Part shown: positions 1 to 5,687 of the stretch, piece after piece
Layout of the letters: every line of letters begins with the position of its first letter
Numbering within the stretch: position 1 is the first letter of the stretch
Origin: an uncultured Clostridia bacterium
Lineage (GTDB): Bacteria; Bacillota_A; Clostridia; Christensenellales; CAG-138
Direction of reading: 5' to 3'
Length of the DNA stretch: 10,188 nt
Assembly (NCBI GenBank): GCA_946539625.1
Contig: CAMNHT010000026.1
Coordinates: 1 to 10,188, forward strand
Notes under the pieces: model-generated
The model's database searches: none
Seen by the model: the letters and a program-made list of their open reading frames with translations, nothing else
Told to the model about the DNA's origin: nothing
Position numbers and translations under genes: made by a program

Positions 1-138
1 TGTGTTTTCGTTTTGCTCGAACATGCTGTTGTTCCCTACGGGACCAATGATGCGATGTTTGCCATTATATGCCAAAGGCTCAGATGATATGCCGCAGCAC
101 CACTCACCAGCAGGAGCAAACGATATTGAAAAACGCAC
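1..138 (-). other. Unassigned left-edge stretch with an open reading frame running off the window
   Basis: On the minus strand a frame is open from a stop at 142-144 to the left edge, about 46 codons, containing residues such as SISFAPAGEWCCG and GKHRIIGPVGNNSMFEQ. The only upstream start candidate is a GTG at 136-138, which has no ribosome binding site and lies inside the tRNA terminator stem, so this is unlikely to be an intact gene start. Two plus-strand frames are also open over much of the same bases, which weakens the case for coding. I do not recognise the product. It could be a gene remnant, the edge of an inserted element, or non-coding sequence. Confidence 0.2.
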
Positions 139-159
139 TTGTTAAAGCAAGTGCGTTTT
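129..159 (-). terminator. Rho-independent terminator of the tRNA-Gly/tRNA-Lys transcript
   Basis: A perfect 12-bp inverted repeat (130-141 with 148-159, arms AAAACGCACTTG and CAAGTGCGTTTT) has a 6-nt loop. Read on the minus strand it is followed by a run of T at 129-133. It starts 2 bases after the CCA end of tRNA-Lys, so it closes the tRNA transcript. The AAAA/TTTT flanks make it potentially bidirectional, but no plus-strand gene is seen to its left. Confidence 0.9.
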
Positions 160-161
160 CA

Positions 162-238
162 TGGTACCCCCTCAGGGATTCGAACCCTGGACACCCTGAT
201 TAAGAGTCAGGTGCTCTAGCCAGCTGAGCTAAGGAGGC
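162..238 (-). tRNA. tRNA-Lys, anticodon CTT
   Basis: The reverse complement folds as a full tRNA of 77 nt including an encoded CCA (162-164). The acceptor arm is GCCTCCT paired with AGGGGGT, the D arm starts GCTC, the anticodon stem CCTGA/TCAGG encloses loop CTCTTAA with anticodon CTT (reads AAG, lysine), and the T arm carries GGTTCGAATCC. The acceptor ends in a G-U pair. It is the second gene of a two-tRNA transcript, 6 bases after tRNA-Gly, and is followed at once by a strong terminator. Confidence 0.97.
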
Positions 239-244
239 ATATGG

Positions 245-320
245 TGGAGCGGGAAACGGGGCTCGAACCCGCCACCTCAGCCTTGGCAAGGCTGCGCTCT
301 ACCAAATGAGCTATTCCCGC
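245..320 (-). tRNA. tRNA-Gly, anticodon GCC
   Basis: The reverse complement is a 76-nt tRNA with an encoded CCA at 245-247. The acceptor arm is GCGGGAA/TTCCCGC with discriminator T, the anticodon stem CAGCC/GGCTG encloses loop TTGCCAA with anticodon GCC (glycine), and the T arm is GCGGGTTCGAGCCCCG. It is first in the transcript, just downstream of a consensus promoter, and shares the terminator beyond tRNA-Lys. Confidence 0.97.
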
Positions 321-331
321 GAACAGATGAT

Positions 332-360
332 ATTATAGCGGGTCGTTCGCGGTTTGTCAA
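332..360 (-). promoter_or_regulatory. Consensus sigma-A promoter for the tRNA pair
   Basis: On the minus strand there is TTGACA (355-360), exactly 17 bases, then TATAAT (332-337): a perfect match to the vegetative consensus at optimal spacing. Transcription would start near 325, a few bases before the tRNA-Gly 5' end. This is typical of strong stable-RNA promoters. It lies 45 bp beyond the stop codon of the upstream esterase gene. Confidence 0.92.
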
Positions 361-404
361 CAGTAATTTTTACGATTGCAAAAATATTTTTTCATGCACC
401 GGAT

Positions 405-2174
405 TTATTCCTTCCATCCCGCCATGCGATCCATGACTTCATAGAGCGCAAGATACTTTTCGTCGATCATCTCCGTGCGGTCGCCGAACTCCATCAAGCG
501 GGTCGAACCGGTATTGGGTTCCCATGCGGGAAGTCCGTCTCCGTTCGGATCGCCGGTTTTCATGAAGTTCAGAACATAGCCGGTGATATTCTTTTCAAGC
601 GCATAGTCCGTCTCGTTAAACAGGCGTGAGCCCTTTGGCAGGTTGCCGTAAACATAGATCATTTCGCCGCTGTGCCACGGGCCGAGCCTTCCGTTGTGTC
701 TCGAAAAATAGTATTCCCAGACCGGAATGCCGTTCTCCGCGGCAAGGCGGTTCAGGCAGTAATGCGGGTAGTTGAAGAACACCGCGCCGTAGATTTGTGC
801 CCACATGTCCTTCGCCTCCGCGTCGGTCGTCGGGGCATAAATCTTCAGAACATCGTCGGCATATTCCATGAAGTACGCGCGGACCTTCTGCTCGTAGTTT
901 TTCATGCTTGCGTTGCCGAGGATCAAAAACGGTCCGCTCTCCTCGGAATTATAGCCGTGCAGGATCGTCTGCTCATTGTGCACGCCCTTTTTGTACGATT
1001 CATACGGCGTTTCGGTAAGCGCATAGCCGTCGACGGTCATATAGTGCTGCGTATACGCCTCGTTGACGATCGTTTCCGCGTCCAACGCGCGCAGTTCCTC
1101 CGGTGTTTTGACGCCGTAGCGTGCCTTGAGTTCGTTTCCGGACGTAATCGCGTCGTCGTAGGAACGGAACGAGTGCGGCGGTTCAATCGACGCGACGGTC
1201 GAGCTTTCGAGCAATACCCTTTGAAACAGCCCCGAAGCTCTCTGAGACGTGCATAGCGCGCTGACGCTTGCGGCACCTGCGGACTCACCCGCAAGCGTCA
1301 CATTGTTCGGATCGCCGCCGAACGCCGCAACATTCCTTTGCACCCATTCAAGCGCTTTGATCTGATCCAAAAGCCCATAGTTTCCGGTCGTACCGTGCTC
1401 CGATTCGGCCTTCAGTCCCTCATCGGCAAGATACCCGAACACGCCGAGGCGATAACCGAGATTGACCACGACAACGCCCTCACGCGCAAGACCGGTGCCC
1501 GCATAATCGCCGTACCACGGCTGTCCGGTCTGCAATGTGCCGCCGTGAACATAGACGAGCACGGGCAGCCCTTCGACCTTGCCCGCGGGCTTCCACACGT
1601 TGACGTAAAGCCCGTCCTCGCTGACAGCGGGTCGGTAGTTGTCCGAAAGCGAGATCTGATAATCATGGTACCCGATGATCTGCTTCAGACTGCTGTAAAT
1701 CGGTGTTTCCACGGGCTGCATGCACATCGGTGCAAAATGGTCCGCATTGAGCACGCCGTCCCACGGTTCCGGGTCCTGCGGCTCCCGCCAGCGAAGATCC
1801 CCCACCGGCGGCTTGGCATACGGAATTCCGGCGAACAATTCGACCCTGCCTTCGTCGATCACGACGCCGCGGACGTCGCCCTTTTCAAGCGATACGATCT
1901 CCGTATAGGTCGGCGTGCTGCCCTTGTACGCAGGCACACGCTTCACGGGCGGCCATGTAAGAAGCAGAATCAGCGCGAACGCGCCGATCCAGCCGAGCCA
2001 GCCGAGTACTTTCCAGTACCATTTCCCGCCGTGTAGCACCTTAATGAACAGCATGGCAAAGCCGACCGTTGCGACAAGCAGCAGGACAAACCCGAGGATG
2101 GTGTTTTTGTTCAGTTCCAGCACGGCCAGCATGATGAGAAACAGCAGCGAGCCGAAAATCCCGAATCCGATCAT
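405..2174 (-). CDS. Membrane-anchored type-B carboxylesterase (para-nitrobenzyl esterase-like)
   Basis: A 589-residue alpha/beta-hydrolase of the carboxylesterase type B family, which hydrolyses carboxylic esters; the natural substrate cannot be told. The catalytic set is visible: nucleophile Ser298 in GESAG, Glu412 in GYNSEES, His501 in PWHSGEMIYVYGN, and an oxyanion-hole HGG at 210-212. EDGLYVNVW (186-194) is the family's usual EDCLYLNVW box. Unusually, about 75 residues of hydrophobic sequence precede the enzyme, with probable membrane helices near 5-20, 26-45 and 54-73; most relatives have at most a cleavable signal. With three helices the enzyme part would probably lie outside the cell. 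The ATG start has AAGGAG 6 bases upstream and its own promoter. No convincing terminator follows, so readthrough into the tRNA genes is possible. The family call is firm; topology and substrate are inference. Confidence 0.93.
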   Translation of the reverse strand: MIGFGIFGSLLFLIMLAVLELNKNTILGFVLLLVATVGFAMLFIKVLHGGKWYWKVLGWLGWIGAFALILLLTWPPVKRVPAYKGSTPTYTEIVSLEKGDVRGVVIDEGRVELFAGIPYAKPPVGDLRWREPQDPEPWDGVLNADHFAPMCMQPVETPIYSSLKQIIGYHDYQISLSDNYRPAVSEDGLYVNVWKPAGKVEGLPVLVYVHGGTLQTGQPWYGDYAGTGLAREGVVVVNLGYRLGVFGYLADEGLKAESEHGTTGNYGLLDQIKALEWVQRNVAAFGGDPNNVTLAGESAGAASVSALCTSQRASGLFQRVLLESSTVASIEPPHSFRSYDDAITSGNELKARYGVKTPEELRALDAETIVNEAYTQHYMTVDGYALTETPYESYKKGVHNEQTILHGYNSEESGPFLILGNASMKNYEQKVRAYFMEYADDVLKIYAPTTDAEAKDMWAQIYGAVFFNYPHYCLNRLAAENGIPVWEYYFSRHNGRLGPWHSGEMIYVYGNLPKGSRLFNETDYALEKNITGYVLNFMKTGDPNGDGLPAWEPNTGSTRLMEFGDRTEMIDEKYLALYEVMDRMAGWKE

Positions 2175-2203
2175 GGTGATCTCCTTTTATATATTCCGGC
2201 TCT

Positions 2204-2232
2204 ATTGTACCGTATCCCGCGCCGTCCGTCAA
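2204..2232 (-). promoter_or_regulatory. Sigma-A promoter of the esterase gene
   Basis: On the minus strand TTGACG (2227-2232), a 17-base spacer and TACAAT (2204-2209) lie about 30 bp before the esterase start codon. The ribosome binding site AAGGAG is at 2181-2186. The predicted leader is only about 23 nt, so no elaborate leader regulation is expected. Confidence 0.82.
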
Positions 2233-2244
2233 TTGCGGATATGC

Positions 2245-2271
2245 AAAAAGCCCCGCTTTTCGCGGGGCTTT
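2245..2271 (-). terminator. Rho-independent terminator after the first cohesin-like/FN3 gene
   Basis: A perfect 10-bp stem (2247-2256 with 2262-2271, GC core GCCCCGC/GCGGGGC) with a 5-nt loop is followed on the minus strand by a T run (2245-2249). It lies 15 bp after the stop codon of the gene at 2286-3740 and separates it from the esterase promoter. Confidence 0.93.
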
Positions 2272-2285
2272 GAAGGATCGATTGA

Positions 2286-3740
2286 TTACTTGACCGTGCA
2301 GCTCAGCACATTCGACCACTCGCCGTAGTAGGTCGTACCCTCGAAGATGTGATACGAACAGACACGTACGTAGTAGGTCTTGCCGGAGGTCAGGTTCTTG
2401 ATGACGTCCGAATTCGGAACCGGGCTCACTGCGTCGCCGTTTGCGTCAAGCTTGAACGCGACCAGATCTTCCTTGCAGTTCTTGGTGAATTCCGCATCCT
2501 CTGCGTACTGAACACGAATACCGGTGAAGTACTTGGTCGCCGTCCACTTGACGGTCATCTGCTTCGAACCTGCCGTGACGCTCTCAAGCACGCGGCTGGA
2601 GATACGAACCGTGGTCTTCAGCGGACCGACATTGCCGAGGTTGTAGTTGCCGGACGGCTCATTGACGTTGCCGCCGATCTCTGCGCCGGAAACCGGATCC
2701 GTGCGGCGCGCGAAGTACGCCTTAACGCCGTACTGATAGCGCGTGCCCGCATAGACCTTGGTGTCGATCCAGCTCGTTTCCGTCGTGTTGTTCCAGCGTT
2801 CGAAGGAGGTCCAGCCCTTATCCTTGGTGCTCCATGCACGGCGATAGATGACGTAGCCCGCTGCGTCTTCGACAGGCGTCCACTGAACCAGAACGCCGTC
2901 CTTTACGTTCTCGACCTTGGTCCAGGTCGTTGCCGGGAGATAGATCTTGAAGAACAGCTGCGCTTCGCCGGAATAATCGCCCTTGAAGTAGACGAACAGA
3001 TAGCCGGTGCCGGGTTGTTCATTTTCTTTGTATTCGAAGTCATAGTTTGCAGGATCGACGACGGTCTTTTCGTCCTCTTCATAGACGGTGAATGCCGGCT
3101 CATGCTTGCCTGCTTCATGGTCCCACATCACGAAGGGGGTGCCGTTCGACTTATACTCTACTTCGCCCTCGTTGAACTTCACAACGCCGGTGAATGCCTT
3201 TGCTTCGGAAACGACGAACGGTGCAAAGTCTGCCGCGAGGTCATGCTGCGTGACGATTACGTGCGTACCGGCGGGATCGTCGGGATCGTCGATCTGGGTC
3301 TCTGCAAACGCACCTTTGCCCAGTTCGAATGCGATCTCGGTGCCTACTTCCAGATCATCCGCGACATTGAAGTACAGCGTGCCGACCAGAGCTTCCTCGC
3401 CGACCGTCATGCCTTCCGAGGTTACCGCGACGCGAAGCTGTCCCTCCACGGTATCGTTGACCGTGAACGCGTTGAACGCATCATCCTTCTCTGCTTTCAC
3501 AAACGTGATCTGCGCAGGATCGAAGGTCAGATCAAAGGTCAGCGCGACAAGCATGTCCTCAGTCGTGCCGTTCAGCATCAGGTCAACCGCGAGGAGTCTT
3601 TCGCCATCGACCGTTCTCAGATTGTCGTTCACTTCGCCGCCCTTGATCACAAGCGTGTAGTCCGCATCATCCGCCAGCGTCGCGGGGACAAATGCGAGCA
3701 GCATCACAAGAGAAAGGAGCATTGCCAACAGTTTCTTCAT
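2286..3740 (-). CDS. Secreted protein with cohesin-like, Ig-like and two fibronectin type III domains (paralogue 1)
   Basis: A 484-residue exported protein, probably a surface or extracellular binding protein; ligand unknown. Residues 1-23 are a Sec signal peptide (MKKLLAML..., cleavage likely after TLA). Residues about 27-175 resemble a cohesin/CBM-type beta sandwich (VALTFDLTFDPAQITFVKAE, LVGTLYFNVADDLEVGTEIAF). Residues about 185-268 match the common Clostridia Ig-like repeat with a final GDYSGEAQLFFKI. Two fibronectin type III-like domains follow, about 272-375 (GYVIYRRAW, YQYGVKAY) and 376-484 (MTVKWTATKYFTGIRVQY, YYGEWSN). There is no dockerin, LPXTG, SLH or transmembrane C-terminus, so how it stays at the cell is not visible. 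It is a paralogue of the next gene, from which it differs by an extra loop of roughly 20 residues near 343-362. The ATG has AGGAGG 9 bases upstream. It has its own promoter and terminator. Confidence 0.85.
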   Translation of the reverse strand: MKKLLAMLLSLVMLLAFVPATLADDADYTLVIKGGEVNDNLRTVDGERLLAVDLMLNGTTEDMLVALTFDLTFDPAQITFVKAEKDDAFNAFTVNDTVEGQLRVAVTSEGMTVGEEALVGTLYFNVADDLEVGTEIAFELGKGAFAETQIDDPDDPAGTHVIVTQHDLAADFAPFVVSEAKAFTGVVKFNEGEVEYKSNGTPFVMWDHEAGKHEPAFTVYEEDEKTVVDPANYDFEYKENEQPGTGYLFVYFKGDYSGEAQLFFKIYLPATTWTKVENVKDGVLVQWTPVEDAAGYVIYRRAWSTKDKGWTSFERWNNTTETSWIDTKVYAGTRYQYGVKAYFARRTDPVSGAEIGGNVNEPSGNYNLGNVGPLKTTVRISSRVLESVTAGSKQMTVKWTATKYFTGIRVQYAEDAEFTKNCKEDLVAFKLDANGDAVSPVPNSDVIKNLTSGKTYYVRVCSYHIFEGTTYYGEWSNVLSCTVK

Positions 3741-3880
3741 AGGTACTATCCTCCTGCTAAAATATGCGGGCCGCCCGGCAGGATTTGATCGAAAAACCGG
3801 TCAGGTTCCATCCGCCGCTGCGAAACCTCATGCATGACGATATCCGATCGCAGTATTGTTCACAGTATCGTCATATTTAC
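3741..3880 (-). promoter_or_regulatory. Structured 5' leader with a hairpin that could mask the ribosome binding site
   Basis: From the predicted start near 3880 the leader is about 140 nt, long for this window. It holds a 9-bp stem (ATGACGATA with TATCGTCAT, 23-nt loop). Nearer the gene, TCCTGC (3778-3783) pairs perfectly with GCAGGA (3752-3757), which contains most of the AGGAGG ribosome binding site; an inner CGGG-CGG-CCCG hairpin (3767-3777) fills the loop. I do not recognise a known riboswitch class. Function is inferred from pairing only. Confidence 0.4.
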
Positions 3881-3886
3881 TGCTAT

Positions 3887-3915
3887 ATCATAACATACTC
3901 TTTCGGCATTTGCAA
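3887..3915 (-). promoter_or_regulatory. Sigma-A promoter of paralogue 1
   Basis: On the minus strand TTGCAA (3910-3915), a 17-base spacer and TATGAT (3887-3892). The sequence upstream, AACGCTTGCA (3911-3920), is repeated identically at the promoter of paralogue 2. No terminator for paralogue 2 is visible between its stop and this promoter, so some readthrough from the upstream gene is possible. Confidence 0.72.
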
Positions 3916-4022
3916 GCGTTCCCGCAAAAAAATATATGGACGGGTATAAACTTGATTTTTCGTTCATTTTTACCGGGACCGGATCCCGAAGTCGCGAAAG
4001 GGAACGCGCTTTACCGCCGGTT

Positions 4023-5447
4023 TCAGTTGGTCTTGCAGAACTTCACGTTCGACCATTCTCCGTAATAGTCCACACCGTCAAAGACGTGATAAGAGCGGAC
4101 CCGTGCGTAATAGATCTTTCTCGACGACAGTCCCCGCACGACGGTCTCATATGTCTTCGGATTGGCGATCCGAACTGTTTTGACATTCTGCTTGAAGTTG
4201 ACGTCGGTCGAATACTGGACTTCGTAGCCCGCAAAATACTTCGACCCGGACCATTTGACCGTCATCCTGTTGGTTCCGGCGGTCACGGAGTTCAGCGTGC
4301 GCGTGGTGATACGTACCGCGGTCTTCAGCGGGCCGACGACGCCGAGGTTGTAATTGTCCATCGGGTCCTTCGGATACGCCTTAACGCCGTACTGGTACCG
4401 TGTCAGAGCATAGACCTTGGTATCCACCCACGTTGTGCTCTTCGTATTGTTCCACCGTGCGAAGGCGGTCCATCCGCTGCTTTGCGTATTCCACGCGCGG
4501 CGGTAGATGACATAACCGCCCGCACCCTCGACGGCTTTCCATGTGATGCGGACGCCGTCCTTCACGTTTTCGGCATTGGTCGACGTCGTGGGCGGCAGAT
4601 AGATCTTGAACATCCGCGACGTCTTGCCCGCATATCCGTTCAGAAACCTTGCCGTTACGAACGCCGTACCCGCTTCAATGTTGTTCTGATACAACAGACG
4701 GTAATACACCGGGTCGATCGTCTCTCCTGTCACGGCGTCCTTCACCGTGACGCGCGGTGTCTTCGGCTTGCCGTCGCGGATGACGTACGGCGTGGAGCCC
4801 TTGTAGCTTACATCCGCCAGGTCGTATTCGATCTCCGCCTCGATCTCTATACCCTGCTCTCCCTCGGAAAGCGTGTAAGGCGTAAAATCTGCGCCGACCG
4901 TGCGCTGTACATAGTCTGCGTTCCCGGTCTGATCCTCCATGCGCACGGACTGCGCCTCGATCTCGCCGCCGAGCGTGAACGAAAGCGTCGTCCCCGTCTC
5001 CTGCCCCGCCGCTATGTAAAAATACAGTGAAACGAGCGGTTCCCCGTCTTTGATGCAGCAGCCGTAATCCGAGCCGAGCACGAGCCGCAGACTGCCCTCC
5101 GGCGTATTCCTTGTGCTGATCAGAAGCTCCCGTTCACCGACGTCCCTTCCGGAGGCGTCCGATGCATAGATCGGACGTTCGCCGAGCGTCTGCGAATCGG
5201 TCGCGTAATCGAGCTGCTCCGGATCGTACCCGAGGTCAAACGAAAGCGCCGTCAGAAGCTGATCGTTCGTGATACCGTCAAGGTATACGTCGACGCGCAG
5301 CGCCTGTCCCCCGTCGAGCTCCGTCATGTACGCGCTCGTCTCGCCGCCCCGGATCACAACCGTATAGTCGGTTTCCTCCGCAGACGCTGTCGGTATAACA
5401 GCAAGCAGCATGATCACGGTTATGATCGCAGCTATTGTTTTTTTCAT
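4023..5447 (-). CDS. Secreted protein with cohesin-like, Ig-like and two fibronectin type III domains (paralogue 2)
   Basis: A 474-residue exported protein with the same architecture as its downstream neighbour. The signal peptide is 1-23 (cleavage likely after ASA), the cohesin-like sandwich about 26-190 (LLTALSFDLGYDPEQLDYAT, LVSLYFYIAAGQETGTTLSF), the Ig-like segment about 203-283 (GYAGKTSRMFKIYLPPTT), and FN3-like domains about 290-377 and 378-474. The C-terminal FN3 part is strikingly alike in both paralogues (DTKVY.TRYQYGVKAY, NYNLG.VGPLKT) while the cohesin-like part has diverged. Cys130-Cys131 and Cys471 are present; no cell-wall anchor is seen. An in-frame ATG lies 8 codons further upstream (5471), but the start at 5447 is preferred: GGAGG sits 6 bases before it and the signal peptide begins there. 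Role unknown; surface adhesion or carbohydrate/protein binding is inference. Confidence 0.85.
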   Translation of the reverse strand: MKKTIAAIITVIMLLAVIPTASAEETDYTVVIRGGETSAYMTELDGGQALRVDVYLDGITNDQLLTALSFDLGYDPEQLDYATDSQTLGERPIYASDASGRDVGERELLISTRNTPEGSLRLVLGSDYGCCIKDGEPLVSLYFYIAAGQETGTTLSFTLGGEIEAQSVRMEDQTGNADYVQRTVGADFTPYTLSEGEQGIEIEAEIEYDLADVSYKGSTPYVIRDGKPKTPRVTVKDAVTGETIDPVYYRLLYQNNIEAGTAFVTARFLNGYAGKTSRMFKIYLPPTTSTNAENVKDGVRITWKAVEGAGGYVIYRRAWNTQSSGWTAFARWNNTKSTTWVDTKVYALTRYQYGVKAYPKDPMDNYNLGVVGPLKTAVRITTRTLNSVTAGTNRMTVKWSGSKYFAGYEVQYSTDVNFKQNVKTVRIANPKTYETVVRGLSSRKIYYARVRSYHVFDGVDYYGEWSNVKFCKTN

Positions 5448-5485
5448 GATGCTCCTCCGTCCGTTCGGCACAACAAATCCCGTTC

Positions 5486-5504
5486 GTCGGCACGGCGTGC
5501 CGAC
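5486..5504 (-). promoter_or_regulatory. Perfect palindrome at the start of the paralogue 2 leader
   Basis: Plus-strand GTCGGCACGGCGTGCCGAC has 9-base arms around one central base. In RNA it would fold with about 7 bp and a 5-nt loop. It begins about 5 nt after the predicted transcription start (about 5509), so it could be a 5' mRNA-stabilising hairpin or a repressor site. A second copy of the arm (TCGGCAC, 5465-5471) allows an alternative pairing nearer the ribosome binding site. Confidence 0.5.
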
Positions 5505-5515
5505 TGCTTTTGTTT

Positions 5516-5544
5516 AGTATATCATGAAAACGCATCTGCTGCAA
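5516..5544 (-). promoter_or_regulatory. Sigma-A promoter of paralogue 2
   Basis: On the minus strand TTGCAG (5539-5544), a 17-base spacer and TATACT (5516-5521). The -35 and its upstream flank share the 10-mer AACGCTTGCA with the promoter of paralogue 1. The promoter sits just after the terminator of the foldase operon. Confidence 0.75.
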
Positions 5545-5560
5545 GCGTTTCGGCGCATGC

Positions 5561-5585
5561 AAAAAGCGTCCTCCGGAGAGGACGC
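5561..5585 (-). terminator. Rho-independent terminator of the foldase/small-protein operon
   Basis: A perfect 8-bp GC-rich stem (GCGTCCTC 5566-5573 with GAGGACGC 5578-5585) with a 4-nt loop is followed on the minus strand by five T (5561-5565). It is 6 bp past the stop codon of the 31-residue gene, which supports that small gene being the last of the transcript. Confidence 0.93.
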
Positions 5586-5591
5586 CTGTAT

Positions 5592-5687
5592 TCATGAAAA
5601 GAAGAAGCCGATGATCGCGAAAATGATGCCGAACAGCATCAGTCCCGCCATGGTCCAGCTGATGATCCGAATGGTACGCTGTTTCAT
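5592..5687 (-). CDS. 31-residue single-helix membrane miniprotein, translationally coupled
   Basis: The minus-strand ATG at 5685-5687 opens a 31-codon frame encoding MKQRTIRIISWTMAGLMLFG followed by IIFAIIGFFFS. Its start overlaps the foldase stop codon as ATGA, with AAGGGAG 7 bases upstream, and a terminator follows 6 bp after its stop. A basic N-terminus (K2, R4, R7) followed by one long hydrophobic helix (about 8-30) predicts a small membrane protein with its N-terminus in the cytosol. In length and pattern it resembles Firmicute miniproteins such as Prli42 (stressosome-linked) or the DUF4044 group, but it is too short to assign by eye. The coupled start, ribosome binding site and terminator make it a convincing gene; the function is unknown. 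Confidence 0.75.
   Translation of the reverse strand: MKQRTIRIISWTMAGLMLFGIIFAIIGFFFS

Noticed and set aside
672..2036. Plus-strand open frames opposite the esterase gene (194 and 232 codons)
   Set aside because: They are antisense to a gene with an intact catalytic triad, promoter and ribosome binding site; their translations are Arg/His/Val-rich and show no recognisable domain.
2349..3788. A 479-codon plus-strand frame opposite paralogue 1
   Set aside because: It mirrors the coding strand frame in GC-rich DNA, has no ribosome binding site or domain, and the minus frame has a signal peptide and clear domains. A similar antisense frame opposite paralogue 2 (3936-5030) is explained the same way.
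3960..4022. Terminator after paralogue 2 (CGGGA/TCCCG inverted repeat)
   Set aside because: The stem is only 5 bp and is followed on the minus strand by GTAAAAA, not a T run.
5486..5515. Plus-strand terminator (palindrome followed by a T-rich stretch)
   Set aside because: No plus-strand gene lies upstream, the T-run is interrupted, and the site coincides with the start of a minus-strand transcript.
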